Origin: Deltaproteobacteria bacterium
Lineage (GTDB): Bacteria; Bdellovibrionota_F; JAHFAK01
DNA: 57,964 bases
Direction: 5' to 3'
Assembly (NCBI GenBank): GCA_023250585.1
Contig: JAHFAK010000002.1
Span: 2,514-60,477 of the forward strand
The first letter of the stretch is position 1. The number at the start of each line of letters is the position of its first letter. A program made the position numbers and the translations under genes. The notes beneath the pieces were generated by a model. That model did not search any database and was not told where the DNA came from. It saw nothing but the letters and a program-made list of their open reading frames with translations. Below are positions 9,909-19,119 of this stretch, piece by piece.

Positions 9909-10432
9909 GTATTACATTAATTGATATATTTTTTTCTATGAGTGTAGCGCTAACAATTGCAAGTGCATTGTATACCGCTTTTTCATCCAATATTTTACGA
10001 AGCGCTTTTGGATTACTCTTTACTCTTTTAGGGGTTGCTCTTTTGTATCTTTTTTTAAATGCCGGGTTTTTGGCAGCATTACAAATTATGCTCTATGCGG
10101 GTGGAATAATGGTTATTGTAATATTCGCCATATTTTTTACACGAGAAATCCTTACGACTAAAATATCAAATCCACGTAAAGAAACACTGTACAGCTTACT
10201 GTTACTCATGATTTCTATGGTTACGCTCATTATGATTATTTTTAAAACAGATTGGGTAGAGAATAATCAACTTATTGGTTCAGATATCCGTTCAATTGGC
10301 CAGTTACTTTTAAATGAATATCTTATTGCATTTGAAATGATATCACTTCTGATACTTTTGGTTTTGATTGGTTCAGTTTCAATTGCACGAAAAGCATTTA
10401 AAGAAGCAGAAAGAAGAAAGCTCTATGATTAA
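9905..10432 (+). CDS. nuoJ: NADH-quinone oxidoreductase subunit J
   Basis: A 175-aa membrane subunit with five predicted transmembrane helices; the conserved AALQIMLYAGGIMVIVIFAIF helix contains the pi-bulge region of subunit J. It starts with GTG at 9905, overlapping the nuoI stop (GTGA), the only convincing GTG start in the operon. The end overlaps nuoK by eight bases. Confidence 0.94.
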   Translation: MSITLIDIFFSMSVALTIASALYTAFSSNILRSAFGLLFTLLGVALLYLFLNAGFLAALQIMLYAGGIMVIVIFAIFFTREILTTKISNPRKETLYSLLLLMISMVTLIMIIFKTDWVENNQLIGSDIRSIGQLLLNEYLIAFEMISLLILLVLIGSVSIARKAFKEAERRKLYD

Positions 10433-10733
10433 GTTAGAAACATTCCTCATTGTATCTGCTATTCTTTTTTCTTTGGGCATTTATATTATTATTGCACGAA
10501 AAAACGTCATTGCTATTCTTATGGGAGTTGAATTGATTCTTAATGCTGCTAGTTTAAATTTTGTTGCTTTTAATAAATATAGTGTGCCTACGAGTTTTTC
10601 AGGGCAAATGTTTTCTGTCTTTATTATTGTACTTGCTGCATGTGAAGCCGTTGTGGCTTTTGCGATTGTTATGAGTATGTATAAAAATTTTAAAGATATA
10701 AATGCTGATAGCGCAACGACTATGAAGGAGTAA
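10425..10733 (+). CDS. nuoK: NADH-quinone oxidoreductase subunit K
   Basis: A 102-aa subunit with three predicted transmembrane helices, homologous to MrpC. The conserved glutamates of the proton path are in GVELILNAASLNFVAF and AACEAVVAFAI. Start at ATG 10425 inside the end of nuoJ; a longer in-frame opening would overlap nuoJ far more and exceed the usual 100-aa length. A 120-base palindrome separates it from nuoL. Confidence 0.95.
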   Translation: MIKLETFLIVSAILFSLGIYIIIARKNVIAILMGVELILNAASLNFVAFNKYSVPTSFSGQMFSVFIIVLAACEAVVAFAIVMSMYKNFKDINADSATTMKE

Positions 10734-10740
10734 ACGACAG

Positions 10741-10860
10741 GAAAGGTAGTGTATATGTTCTTTTTTTTATTCTATATCGACGTCGCTTACCCCATTCTTA
10801 ATAGTTTTATGGAAGCGACGTCGATATAGAATAAAAAAAAGAACATATACACTACCTCTC
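10741..10860. repeat. Long palindrome B, copy 1, inside the nuo operon
   Basis: Arms of 48 bases (10741-10788 and 10813-10860) are complementary at 47 of 48 positions, around a 24-base loop. The loop and the inner arm sequence CGACGTCGCTT recur at 39530-39644 in reverse orientation. In the transcript this would fold into a very stable hairpin between nuoK and nuoL. Non-coding; possibly a miniature mobile element. Confidence 0.9.
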
Positions 10861-10879
10861 CTAAAGAGTGAATACATCT

Positions 10880-12925
10880 ATGAAAGAATTTATCATACAT
10901 TACGCTCACATCATTTTGTTATTTCCATTGCTCGGTTTTATTATCAATGGACTTGTGGGTAAATTTTTACAGGACGCTTTTGGAAAAAGTATTTGTGGAA
11001 TTATAGCCTCTCTTATGGTTTGTGCATCTTTTGCTCTTTCCTTGGGTATCTTTTGTACGCTTAGTGAATTGGATCCCCGCAGTCGTTTATTTACAATCAC
11101 GCTTTTTGATTGGATAAATGTTGGAAATCTTCATACCTCAATTTCTTTTCTCTTTGATCCGCTCACAAGTGTGATGCTTTTGATTATTTCGGGAGTTGGT
11201 TTTTTGATTCATATCTATGCCATCGGATATATGCATCATGATTCGTCAACATGGCGCTTTTTTGCTTTCTTTAATCTCTTTATTTTCATGATGCTTGAAC
11301 TCGTTATTGCTGATAATGTTTTTCTTATGTTTTTAGGATGGGAAGGTGTAGGTCTCTGCTCCTATCTGCTCATTGGATTTTGGTATAAAGATAAGGCGAA
11401 TGTTATTGCCGGAAATAAAGCATTCATAGTAAATCGCATCGGTGACCTTGGATTTATTATTGGAGTTTTTCTGCTTTTTTGGGCAATTGGGTCTCAAGGT
11501 ATATGGACGCTGAATTTTGCTGAACTCAAAGAGTATTCTTATCTGCTCGAAAATTTATATCTTGGAAATATAAACGTTGTAACAATTATATGTTTGTGTT
11601 TTTTCTTTGGAGCATGCGGAAAATCAGCCCAAATCCCCTTATATGTGTGGCTACCGGATGCAATGGCTGGTCCAACACCGGTGAGCGCACTTATTCATGC
11701 CGCAACAATGGTTACGGCTGGAATATATATGGTTACTCGACTGAGCTTTCTCTTTATTTTGAGCCCTGTTGCATTAGGAGTAATTGCAATCACTGGTGCG
11801 GTAACTGCGGTTTTTGCCGCAACAATTGGTTTTGCACAAAACGATATTAAAAAAATTTTAGCTTATTCCACCGTGAGTCAACTTGGATATATGTTTTTAG
11901 CTCTCGGAGTTGGGGCTTTTTCTGCCGGAATCTTTCATGTAATGACTCATGCGTTTTTTAAAGCGCTTTTATTTATGGGTGCGGGCAGTATTATTCTTGG
12001 TATGCATCATGAGCAGGATATCACTAAAATGGGTGGGCTTCGCAAAAAAATGCGCTGGACATATTACACGTTTTTAGTTGCAACTATTGCGCTTTTGGGA
12101 ATTTTCCCTCTGTCAGGATTTTTTAGTAAAGACCAAATTCTGTGGAGTGTTTTTAGTAGTCCTTATGGAAGTAAATCCCTCTGGTTACTTGGTGTATTTG
12201 GAGCAGGACTTACAAGCTTTTATATGATTCGACTGGTGACATTAACTTTCTTTGGGAGACATCATCATACAGATAAAGCACACGATACATTACATGAAGT
12301 TCATGAATCTCCAAAAGTTATAATTATTCCATTGGTTATTCTTGCGATGCTCTCGGTTATTGGAGGTTTTGTAGGTGTTCCTCATATATTTGGCGGATCA
12401 AATATACTTCAAGTATATCTTTCACCTGTTATAGCTGATGCTGAGCTTAATCATTATCCAATGATTACTGAAGTTGGACTCATGCTTGTCGTATTTATGT
12501 GTGTCCTTGGATTTGCTTATGGAGCTTATTATCTCTATTCAAGAAAACCGAGCCGTCGGGCAAAACTGATTGAGAGATTTTCTTTTCCGTATAAAGTTAT
12601 TTCAAGAAAATATTTTGTGGATGAAATATATCAGCATCTGTTTGTAAACAACATTATGAGAACGATGAGATTTATGGCTCGCTTTGATATGGTTGTTGTT
12701 GATGGGCTTGTTAACTTTGCGGCGTTTCTCACGAGAATAGGGGCATATGGTAATTCCTGGATTGATAAAGTTTTTGTTGATGGCCTCGTCAATGGAATTG
12801 CGACTGTAATAGGCTCACTTGGAAGTAGATTACGAAAAATACAAACAGGATATATTCAGGATTATGTCTATGTCCTTTTTGCATCGATTATTTTTATACT
12901 GTTGTTTCGATTTATGATTGCATGA
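10880..12925 (+). CDS. nuoL: NADH-quinone oxidoreductase subunit L
   Basis: A 681-aa Mrp-antiporter-type proton-pumping subunit with about 14-16 membrane helices and the C-terminal lateral helix typical of subunit L. Conserved parts include FLGWEGVGLCSYLLIGFWY, the AMAGPTPVSALIHAATMVTAG helix, and THAFFKALLFMGAGSII. Start chosen at ATG 10880 (MKEFIIHYAH), with AAAGAG upstream; an in-frame GTG at 10868 has no such site. It follows the 120-base palindrome and is followed by a second, unrelated palindrome. Confidence 0.96.
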   Translation: MKEFIIHYAHIILLFPLLGFIINGLVGKFLQDAFGKSICGIIASLMVCASFALSLGIFCTLSELDPRSRLFTITLFDWINVGNLHTSISFLFDPLTSVMLLIISGVGFLIHIYAIGYMHHDSSTWRFFAFFNLFIFMMLELVIADNVFLMFLGWEGVGLCSYLLIGFWYKDKANVIAGNKAFIVNRIGDLGFIIGVFLLFWAIGSQGIWTLNFAELKEYSYLLENLYLGNINVVTIICLCFFFGACGKSAQIPLYVWLPDAMAGPTPVSALIHAATMVTAGIYMVTRLSFLFILSPVALGVIAITGAVTAVFAATIGFAQNDIKKILAYSTVSQLGYMFLALGVGAFSAGIFHVMTHAFFKALLFMGAGSIILGMHHEQDITKMGGLRKKMRWTYYTFLVATIALLGIFPLSGFFSKDQILWSVFSSPYGSKSLWLLGVFGAGLTSFYMIRLVTLTFFGRHHHTDKAHDTLHEVHESPKVIIIPLVILAMLSVIGGFVGVPHIFGGSNILQVYLSPVIADAELNHYPMITEVGLMLVVFMCVLGFAYGAYYLYSRKPSRRAKLIERFSFPYKVISRKYFVDEIYQHLFVNNIMRTMRFMARFDMVVVDGLVNFAAFLTRIGAYGNSWIDKVFVDGLVNGIATVIGSLGSRLRKIQTGYIQDYVYVLFASIIFILLFRFMIA

Positions 12926-12949
12926 AGTGGGACTCATGAAGAGGGATGA

Positions 12950-13026
12950 TGTCATTGCGAGCGAAGCGAAGCAATCTCTAACAAAACAAATAAGATTGCT
13001 TCGTCGCTATCGCTCCTCGCAATGAC
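12950..13026. repeat. Palindromic repeat C (TGTCATTGCGAG type), copy 1
   Basis: TGTCATTGCGAGCGAAGC and the GCAATCT that follows are mirrored by AGATTGCTTCGTCGC and CTCCTCGCAATGACA. The same inner palindrome lies at about 48632-48756. This repeat type is, to my knowledge, common in many unrelated bacterial genomes. It sits in the 131-base gap between nuoL and nuoM. Confidence 0.85.
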
Positions 13027-13056
13027 AGCCAACGTGAGACCCAATAGGAGTAAATT

Positions 13057-14550
13057 ATGGAATTGATCAATGAACATTTACTTTCATTAATGGTTTTTTT
13101 GCCACTCATTGGAGCAATGCTTATTGTTTTGCTTCCGAAAAGCAGTGAACAATCTTTTAAATGGATTGCATGTATCACAACATTGCTTCCGCTCATCTTA
13201 GCGTATAAAATTTTTGTTCTCTTTAATCGAGATGTCGCTGGTTTATCGATTAACCAAGGCTTCCAGTTTGTTGAAAAATTTTCATGGATTCCCGCTTTTA
13301 ATATTGAATATTTTTTGGGGATAGATGGATTAAGTATTTTAATGTTATTACTCACGGCTCTTTTATGTCCACTCTGTATTCTTGCTTCATGGAATATTAA
13401 TAAGGGTTTAAAAGGCTATTTCAGTCTTTTCTTACTTCTTGAAACAGGAATGATGGGTGTGTTTTGTTCACTCGATTTTTTCTTATTCTATGTGTTTTGG
13501 GAAGTAATGCTTTTACCGATGTATTTTCTGATCGGTGTTTGGGGGGGGCCTCGACGAGAATATGCAGCGATTAAGTTTTTTCTCTATACACTTGTTGGAA
13601 GCGTACTTATGCTTTTAGTAATGCTGTACTTCTATTTTATGACTGAACCTCATACCTTTGATATAACACGACTTATAGCAGAACATAAAAATTTTCTTGG
13701 GTTTGGACATATTCTTTGGTTTGCACTTTATATTGGTTTTGCAATCAAAATTCCTGTTTTTCCATTTCATACATGGCTTCCCGATGCCCATGTCGAGGCG
13801 CCTACCGCAATTAGTGTGATTCTTGCGGGAGTCTTACTTAAAATGGGAGCCTATGGAATTCTCCGAATTTCCTATCCAATTTTGCCTGAAGCAACACTCT
13901 ATTTTAGTACATTTCTCGCTATCATGGGAGTAATTAATATTGTGTATGGTGCACTCTGTGCTATGGCTCAGAAGGATCTAAAGAAATTAGTCGCATATTC
14001 ATCAATCAGCCATATGGGATATGTGCTGTTAGGTATGGCAAGTTTTACTGAAGAAGGCATTAATGGAGCGGTTTTACAGATGTTTAATCATGGAACGATT
14101 ACCGCCATGCTCTTTATTTTAGTTGGGGTCGTTTATGATCGGGCCCATCATCGTGAAATTGATGGTTTTGGTGGTCTTGCAAGTCGTGTGCCGGTTTATA
14201 CGGGAATTACCGCTTTTGCATTTTTTGCAGGACTTGGCCTTCCAGGGCTTTCAAGTTTTGTTTCTGAAGTATTAGTCCTTTTGGGCGCTTTCCAGAAATT
14301 TACACTCTATACAATCATTGCTGGCACAGGAATAATTTTGGGAGCAGCATATTTTTTATGGACAATCCAACGCGTATTTTTAGGAAAATTAGACGCAAAG
14401 TATGCGGAACTTCCTGATATTAATATTCGTGAAATTCTAAGTTTGGCGCCATTAGTAGTTATTGTCGTAGTGCTTGGTGTCTATCCGCAGCCAGTATTGG
14501 ATTTAATGAAAGCATCTCTAGGATATTTGAATAGTGTCGTGGGAGGATAA
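13057..14550 (+). CDS. nuoM: NADH-quinone oxidoreductase subunit M
   Basis: A 497-aa antiporter-like proton-pumping subunit with about 14 membrane helices. The family hallmarks are FYVFWEVMLLPMYFLIGVWGG with its key glutamate, PFHTWLPDAHVEAPTAISVILAG, and LVAYSSISHMGYVLLG. A clear AGGAG lies before the ATG at 13057. The stop overlaps the region that serves as ribosome binding site for nuoN. Confidence 0.97.
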   Translation: MELINEHLLSLMVFLPLIGAMLIVLLPKSSEQSFKWIACITTLLPLILAYKIFVLFNRDVAGLSINQGFQFVEKFSWIPAFNIEYFLGIDGLSILMLLLTALLCPLCILASWNINKGLKGYFSLFLLLETGMMGVFCSLDFFLFYVFWEVMLLPMYFLIGVWGGPRREYAAIKFFLYTLVGSVLMLLVMLYFYFMTEPHTFDITRLIAEHKNFLGFGHILWFALYIGFAIKIPVFPFHTWLPDAHVEAPTAISVILAGVLLKMGAYGILRISYPILPEATLYFSTFLAIMGVINIVYGALCAMAQKDLKKLVAYSSISHMGYVLLGMASFTEEGINGAVLQMFNHGTITAMLFILVGVVYDRAHHREIDGFGGLASRVPVYTGITAFAFFAGLGLPGLSSFVSEVLVLLGAFQKFTLYTIIAGTGIILGAAYFLWTIQRVFLGKLDAKYAELPDINIREILSLAPLVVIVVVLGVYPQPVLDLMKASLGYLNSVVGG

Positions 14551-14557
14551 TGAACAG

Positions 14558-16051
14558 ATGTTACTAGGCAATATCCAAAGTATATATTACTTCGTACCTG
14601 AATTATTACTCTCTTTTTTTATTTTTATTATCTTATTCATGGATCTTCTGAAGATTGATCAAAAAGTTATATACGCACTTGCACCGCTTTTTCTTTTGAT
14701 TACTTTTATGGTTCAAACAAATTTAGATATTCGCTCCGTATATTTATTTGAAGGAATTCTTCGTTACGATGCTCTTGGCGTGTATTTTAAATACTTTACC
14801 TATATTGTTTTATTCGTTGTGGTGCTTATTTCACTCAGTTCCAATGAAACGAATACAAAAGCGACAACAACTTTTGGCTTTTTGCCGGCGGAATATCTCA
14901 TGCTTACCTTTGGGCTTGGCATTGGAATGATATTGCTTGCAACGAGTAATAATATGCTTATGACCTATCTTGCAATCGAATTCCTCAGTCTACTTTCATA
15001 CATTGCTACAGGCTTTAAATTTAAAAATAAAAAATCAAATGAAGCCTCGCTCAAGTATGTTATTTATGGTGGTGTTGCCTCGGGAATCATGATTTATGGA
15101 ATTTCTTTTTTATATGGAATGACAGGCTCGCTTTTTTATAACAGTATTGGATCGTTTCTTACTAATCAACCAACGTATAATGTAACGCTTTTTGTTTCTA
15201 TCTTATTCATCTATGCAGGGCTTGGATATAAAATAGCAACAATTCCCATGCACATGTGGTGTCCGGATGTCTATGAAGGAGCGCCAACGCCCGTGACTGC
15301 ATTGCTTTCCGTAGGACCAAAAGCAGCTGGATTTATTTTGGCTTTACGGCTTTTTTATGAAGTATTTAGCGTAAACTTTCAGGATATCACTCATATCAAC
15401 TGGCCGCTTTTTATTGCCATTATTTCTGTCTTTACGATGACGTTGGGTAATTTAGTAGCTATACACCAAACAAATCTTAAACGCCTATTGGCATATTCGA
15501 GTATTGCGCATGCAGGTTATGTACTCATGGGAATAGCGTCTATTAGTATTTTAGGCCAACAATCGGTTCTCTTTTATCTTGTCGTATATATGCTTATGAA
15601 TTTTGGTGCATTTTTAGTCGTAATTCTTATTTCAAATCGATATGGCGTCGAAGAAATAGAGGACTATCGAGGTCTTGCGTGGAAGACTCCGTATTTAGGA
15701 TTTATTGCGGTACTTATGACTATCTTTTTGCTTTCACTCACCGGTCTTCCTCCATTTGCTGGTTTTATTGGTAAGTTCTATCTCTTCTCAGCAGTCATTG
15801 AAAAAGGGCCTTCATATTATTGGCTCGCACTCGCTGGTGTTATTAATAGTGTTATTTCACTTTATTATTATGCACGAATTATCAAGGCTATGTTTTTGGA
15901 AGAAGCGCGCACCGAAATTGCTCTTGTTGATGGAGATACCCAAGTCCTTGGAACGGCAATACTGAGCGTGCTTGCATTTTTTACCCTTCTTTTTGGAATT
16001 TATTGGGGCCCCGTGTTCGAGGTTATCACTACTATATTTGCTTCACTATAA
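14558..16051 (+). CDS. nuoN: NADH-quinone oxidoreductase subunit N
   Basis: A 497-aa antiporter-like subunit, the third proton channel of the membrane arm. Signatures include EFLSLLSYIATGF, PMHMWCPDVYEGAPTPVTALLS and LLAYSSIAHAGYVLMG. Start at ATG 14558, with GGGAGGA ten bases upstream overlapping the nuoM end; an in-frame GTG at 14534 would overlap nuoM further and lacks a site. Last gene of the operon. No nuoE, F or G follows. Confidence 0.96.
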   Translation: MLLGNIQSIYYFVPELLLSFFIFIILFMDLLKIDQKVIYALAPLFLLITFMVQTNLDIRSVYLFEGILRYDALGVYFKYFTYIVLFVVVLISLSSNETNTKATTTFGFLPAEYLMLTFGLGIGMILLATSNNMLMTYLAIEFLSLLSYIATGFKFKNKKSNEASLKYVIYGGVASGIMIYGISFLYGMTGSLFYNSIGSFLTNQPTYNVTLFVSILFIYAGLGYKIATIPMHMWCPDVYEGAPTPVTALLSVGPKAAGFILALRLFYEVFSVNFQDITHINWPLFIAIISVFTMTLGNLVAIHQTNLKRLLAYSSIAHAGYVLMGIASISILGQQSVLFYLVVYMLMNFGAFLVVILISNRYGVEEIEDYRGLAWKTPYLGFIAVLMTIFLLSLTGLPPFAGFIGKFYLFSAVIEKGPSYYWLALAGVINSVISLYYYARIIKAMFLEEARTEIALVDGDTQVLGTAILSVLAFFTLLFGIYWGPVFEVITTIFASL

Positions 16052-16160
16052 GCGCTTACAAGATTCGAAGTTTGAGGCAGTAAAGTCGCAGTGTAAAAGA
16101 GTATGGATGGCCTGTTCATTATAACTCATTAACATTATAAAGGTAATTTAGTTCTGTTTT

Positions 16161-16176
16161 TGGCATAAAAATTGCA
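16161..16176 (+). promoter_or_regulatory. Sigma-54-type promoter (-24/-12)
   Basis: TGGCATAAAAATTGCA has the GG and GC dinucleotides in the exact spacing of the sigma-54 consensus (TGGCAC-N5-TTGCA). Predicted transcription start is near 16187, 19 bases before the ATG of the secreted protein at 16206. Three more such elements occur in this window. Confidence 0.7.
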
Positions 16177-16205
16177 GTATTCCAGTAAACAGAAGGCTCA
16201 TAAAC

Positions 16206-17141
16206 ATGAAACTATACATTTATATTATCATCATTATTTTATTTAGCGTAAGTTCTGGCCAATTTCTTAAAGCGCAAGATGTAAAGGAGCTTTCAAAAAA
16301 ATATCCCATATCTACACAAGGGATTGAGTTTGGTCCGAATAGAAGGATAATGTTTTTTCAAAACAATACCTGCATGGGCAAACAATATACCTGGGGATCC
16401 TATACTAAGGGTGGCACAACAACAATAAAAATTCCCGACGGTATGTGGGCAAAGATAATCTTTGGGGAGGATGATTTAACTTCTTGTACGAAGGGAGAAT
16501 TACAAGTAAACGTGATTCAATTTAATTTTGTTCCCTTGAATTTTAGTGGAAAGCGTACAATAATCTTAATACCAACAACTAACGAATTTGGTTCTAAAGA
16601 CATACAACGTGGTTTTATCGCTTTCTTTAAGTATTTAAAAGAAAAGAAAATCAGGCAACCAATTTCATTACTTGCTGCTTACACGTTTGCTGGTGAGGAT
16701 AATATTGAAGAATTGATTAGAGCAGAAGAGCTCGAAGCGCTTCCTGTAGAAGGCAACAATTCAATCACACAGAGAATTATAGGTAAATTAGATTTTGAAT
16801 CTACTGATATTCTTTCTAACAGCTCTATACAGATTCTAAACCTTACAGAAATGTACTTTAACAAAAAACATATAGAGATTGAGAAAATTATATATTTTAG
16901 TGCTAAACGTATGGAACCAAAGTTCCCCCAAGGTCAATGGATTAATAATAATAGTGAAGTTTTAATGGTTGCTCCTCTTTTACTGTGGATTTTCCGTGAT
17001 ATTGAAATTCATATAGTAACAAACGTGGATTGTGATTTTTGGAATAAACGAAAAGAATTTAATCTTCCCTGTACCGTCCTTCCTATGGGCACAGAACCAG
17101 AAAAAATTAGCGAGTTCTTGAAGAATGTATTGTTGAACTAA
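16206..17141 (+). CDS. Exported protein of unknown function
   Basis: A 311-aa protein whose first 22 residues (MKLYIYIIIIILFSVSSGQF, then KAQ) form a signal peptide. The mature part starts with a beta-rich region (about 35-110) containing two cysteines. A mixed alpha/beta region follows (about 115-311). I do not recognise the family. It stands alone, preceded by a sigma-54-type promoter with a short leader and an AGAAGG ribosome binding site. Expression would therefore depend on an enhancer-binding activator. Role unknown. Confidence 0.75.
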   Translation: MKLYIYIIIIILFSVSSGQFLKAQDVKELSKKYPISTQGIEFGPNRRIMFFQNNTCMGKQYTWGSYTKGGTTTIKIPDGMWAKIIFGEDDLTSCTKGELQVNVIQFNFVPLNFSGKRTIILIPTTNEFGSKDIQRGFIAFFKYLKEKKIRQPISLLAAYTFAGEDNIEELIRAEELEALPVEGNNSITQRIIGKLDFESTDILSNSSIQILNLTEMYFNKKHIEIEKIIYFSAKRMEPKFPQGQWINNNSEVLMVAPLLLWIFRDIEIHIVTNVDCDFWNKRKEFNLPCTVLPMGTEPEKISEFLKNVLLN

Positions 17142-17367
17142 AACATGTAGATGATGTCCTTTATATAATAGTAAACACTTCTCTGATGAGCGTGTATGTT
17201 ATTATAGATGACACATTTATTCCTTCAAGGTATTGTAATAGCATGGTAACATATCCTTTATCGTTAGATGAACTTTCGAGTCTTTATTTTCAACTGCAAC
17301 AAACACGAAAAAAAATTGTACGTGTATTCTGTGAAAAAATAATGTCTTACTTTTATAGTTCTCAAGT

Positions 17368-17772
17368 TTATAAAGTATATTTTTCAATAAATTCTCTTGG
17401 TGAGATTATTTTTATATTTTGATAATTCTTAACGTTTAATAAGTGTTTGTCTCCACTAACAATAATCTTAGTATTACTAGCCAAAGCGCATTCAATAAAT
17501 TTTTCATCACTTGGATCTTCACAGATTTTTTCATTAAGTTTAATAGGCATTGTTAAAATAGATTTGATGGTAATAAGATCAATTAATTCATCAATATTGA
17601 TTTCTGGAAATTTAATTGAAAGTTCTTTACCTACTCTTTGATATTCATTGAGAATATCTAGAGTTATTACAATAACAATATCTCCCGAGAAAATACTTTC
17701 CATTATTTTACGTGGATAACCTTTCCAGAATATTCCTGAAACGAGGACATTTGTATCGAGTACTATAGTCAT
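17368..17772 (-). CDS. PIN-domain toxin (putative RNase of a TA pair)
   Basis: A 134-aa PIN-domain protein of the type annotated as putative toxin-antitoxin toxin component. Acidic residues expected to bind Mg are seen in VLDTNVLVSG (D6), in DPSDEKFIECA and in SGDKHLL. Such proteins cleave RNA. It lies three bases after the stop of an AbrB-type antitoxin, so the two form one operon. The likely trigger, loss of the unstable antitoxin, is inferred from the family. Confidence 0.88.
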   Translation of the reverse strand: MTIVLDTNVLVSGIFWKGYPRKIMESIFSGDIVIVITLDILNEYQRVGKELSIKFPEINIDELIDLITIKSILTMPIKLNEKICEDPSDEKFIECALASNTKIIVSGDKHLLNVKNYQNIKIISPREFIEKYTL

Positions 17773-17775
17773 TAA

Positions 17776-18033
17776 TTATTTCCGTACTTTTTTAATAATT
17801 CTTTTAAGGTCAGATTTTTTTAGTTTTGCTTGTTTTGCTTGTTTTTCTGCTTTAGTCAGTAACGTTTTAAAGTCATCTATACCTGGCTGTGTAATACTTT
17901 TTAGAATCACCGTATCTTGTTCTCCTAAGACAACAAATTCAGTACCTTCACGTAAATTGAGCTCATTTCTAATGTCTTCAGGAATGACTATTTGTCCTTT
18001 TGAGGACATTCGAGTTGTTGCAAAATGTGCCAT
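17776..18033 (-). CDS. AbrB/MazE-type antitoxin
   Basis: An 85-aa protein with a swapped-hairpin AbrB/SpoVT DNA-binding domain at residues about 7-50 (MSSKGQIVIPEDIRNELNLR). The lysine-rich C-terminal tail (about 60-85) probably neutralises the PIN toxin encoded three bases downstream. ATG at 18033 is preceded by AAAGGAG. A perfect 18-base palindrome lies immediately upstream and is the likely autoregulatory operator. Confidence 0.88.
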   Translation of the reverse strand: MAHFATTRMSSKGQIVIPEDIRNELNLREGTEFVVLGEQDTVILKSITQPGIDDFKTLLTKAEKQAKQAKLKKSDLKRIIKKVRK

Positions 18034-18044
18034 AGTATGTCTCC

Positions 18045-18062
18045 TTTCTTACTAGTAAGAAA
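18045..18062. promoter_or_regulatory. Perfect palindrome, probable TA operator
   Basis: TTTCTTACTAGTAAGAAA is an exact 18-base palindrome that overlaps the ribosome binding site of the antitoxin gene on the minus strand. AbrB-type antitoxins normally repress their own operon by binding such sites. The binding itself is inferred. Confidence 0.65.
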
Positions 18063-18090
18063 TATGAATTGATTAATTTTAGCAAGGAAA

Positions 18091-19119
18091 TTATCTTTCC
18101 TCATAATCGAACTTATCATCATTAAATGCTTCAAGGCTTTTTTCAATAAGCTGTGTGCGTTCAAAAGTTGCGATGTGAAATACTGCGTCTCCACGATTGA
18201 CAAGTGGGAGGAGAGTATATCCAATAATGAGGCCTTCTTTTTCGGCACGAATTTCAATGTTATTGTTTCCAAGCGGATCAGAAATAATTCCCAACAGTTC
18301 GCCCGGATGAACAATCGTTCCTAATTTTTTCTTAACGATGACAATGCCACTATGCGGTGATCGAATCCAAAAGTTTCCCTTCGCAACGATAGAGCGAACT
18401 TTTTTTTGTTTTTTTTCTTTATGTTCAATCATGCTGAGTGCATGCATGACTGATAAAACACCGTGCAGCCCGCTTTGAATAGCAACTTCGTCATAACGTA
18501 ATGATTCACCTGCTTCGTACACGAGGAGTGGCATCTTTTTTCCAAAAGCAACTTTTCGTAATGAGCCCTCGATAACTTGCGCATCTAATATAACGGGAAC
18601 ATTGAATGCACGTGCGATGTCGATTGTTTCTTTGTTGAATAAGCACGCGCGAATCTGAGGAAGATTTGTTCGATGATGTGAGCCTGAGTGAAGATCAATA
18701 CCGTGAGTACATTTATCGACAATTTCAGTAACAAAAAGATGTGCTAAACGGGAGCTTAATGACCCATGAATATTTCCGGGAAAGCAACGATTTAAATCAC
18801 GTCGATCTGGCATATAACGGGAGAGGGCGTTAAACCCAAAGGCATTCACTATCGGAACGAGAATAAGAGTTCCTTTAATGTTTTGTAGGGCTTTGTGTTG
18901 GGAAAGTCGTTTAATAACTTCAACGCCATTGACTTCATCGCCATGAACGGCAGCGCAAATAAACAGATATGGTCCTTCTGCTGTTCCTCGAATAACTTTA
19001 ACGGGCATATGAATTTCCGTAAAATCGTATTGCTTGGCAATAAAGAGAGCAACGTCCTTAACTTCACCGGGTTCAATTGTTACTCCGCCAATGATTAAAT
19101 TTTTTTCGGTTACTTTCAT
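18091..19119 (-). CDS. Succinylglutamate desuccinylase/aspartoacylase family metallo-hydrolase
   Basis: A 342-aa M14-like zinc hydrolase. Zinc-binding residues are visible in AAVHGDEVNG (His, Glu) and in GIDLHSGSHH (His); the family motif DRRDLNRCFPG is also present. A C-terminal beta-rich domain (about 255-330) follows, including a GxxxxxP-type lid. Its start overlaps rimK by four bases (ATGA). Members of this family often sit next to RimK-type ligases, and it may remove or trim amino-acid tails or small acyl-amino acids. The substrate is not deducible. Confidence 0.85.
   Translation of the reverse strand: MKVTEKNLIIGGVTIEPGEVKDVALFIAKQYDFTEIHMPVKVIRGTAEGPYLFICAAVHGDEVNGVEVIKRLSQHKALQNIKGTLILVPIVNAFGFNALSRYMPDRRDLNRCFPGNIHGSLSSRLAHLFVTEIVDKCTHGIDLHSGSHHRTNLPQIRACLFNKETIDIARAFNVPVILDAQVIEGSLRKVAFGKKMPLLVYEAGESLRYDEVAIQSGLHGVLSVMHALSMIEHKEKKQKKVRSIVAKGNFWIRSPHSGIVIVKKKLGTIVHPGELLGIISDPLGNNNIEIRAEKEGLIIGYTLLPLVNRGDAVFHIATFERTQLIEKSLEAFNDDKFDYEER

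Noticed and set aside
10741-10860. Palindrome in the nuo operon as an end-of-operon terminator
   Set aside because: nuoL, M and N follow in the same direction and are needed for the enzyme, and there is no dedicated promoter visible after the palindrome; full termination there is unlikely.
17186-17422. 78-codon plus-strand frame after the orphan exported protein
   Set aside because: It overlaps the 3' end of the PIN toxin gene by 55 bases, has no ribosome binding site and no recognisable composition; could be a decayed fragment but I cannot support it as a gene.
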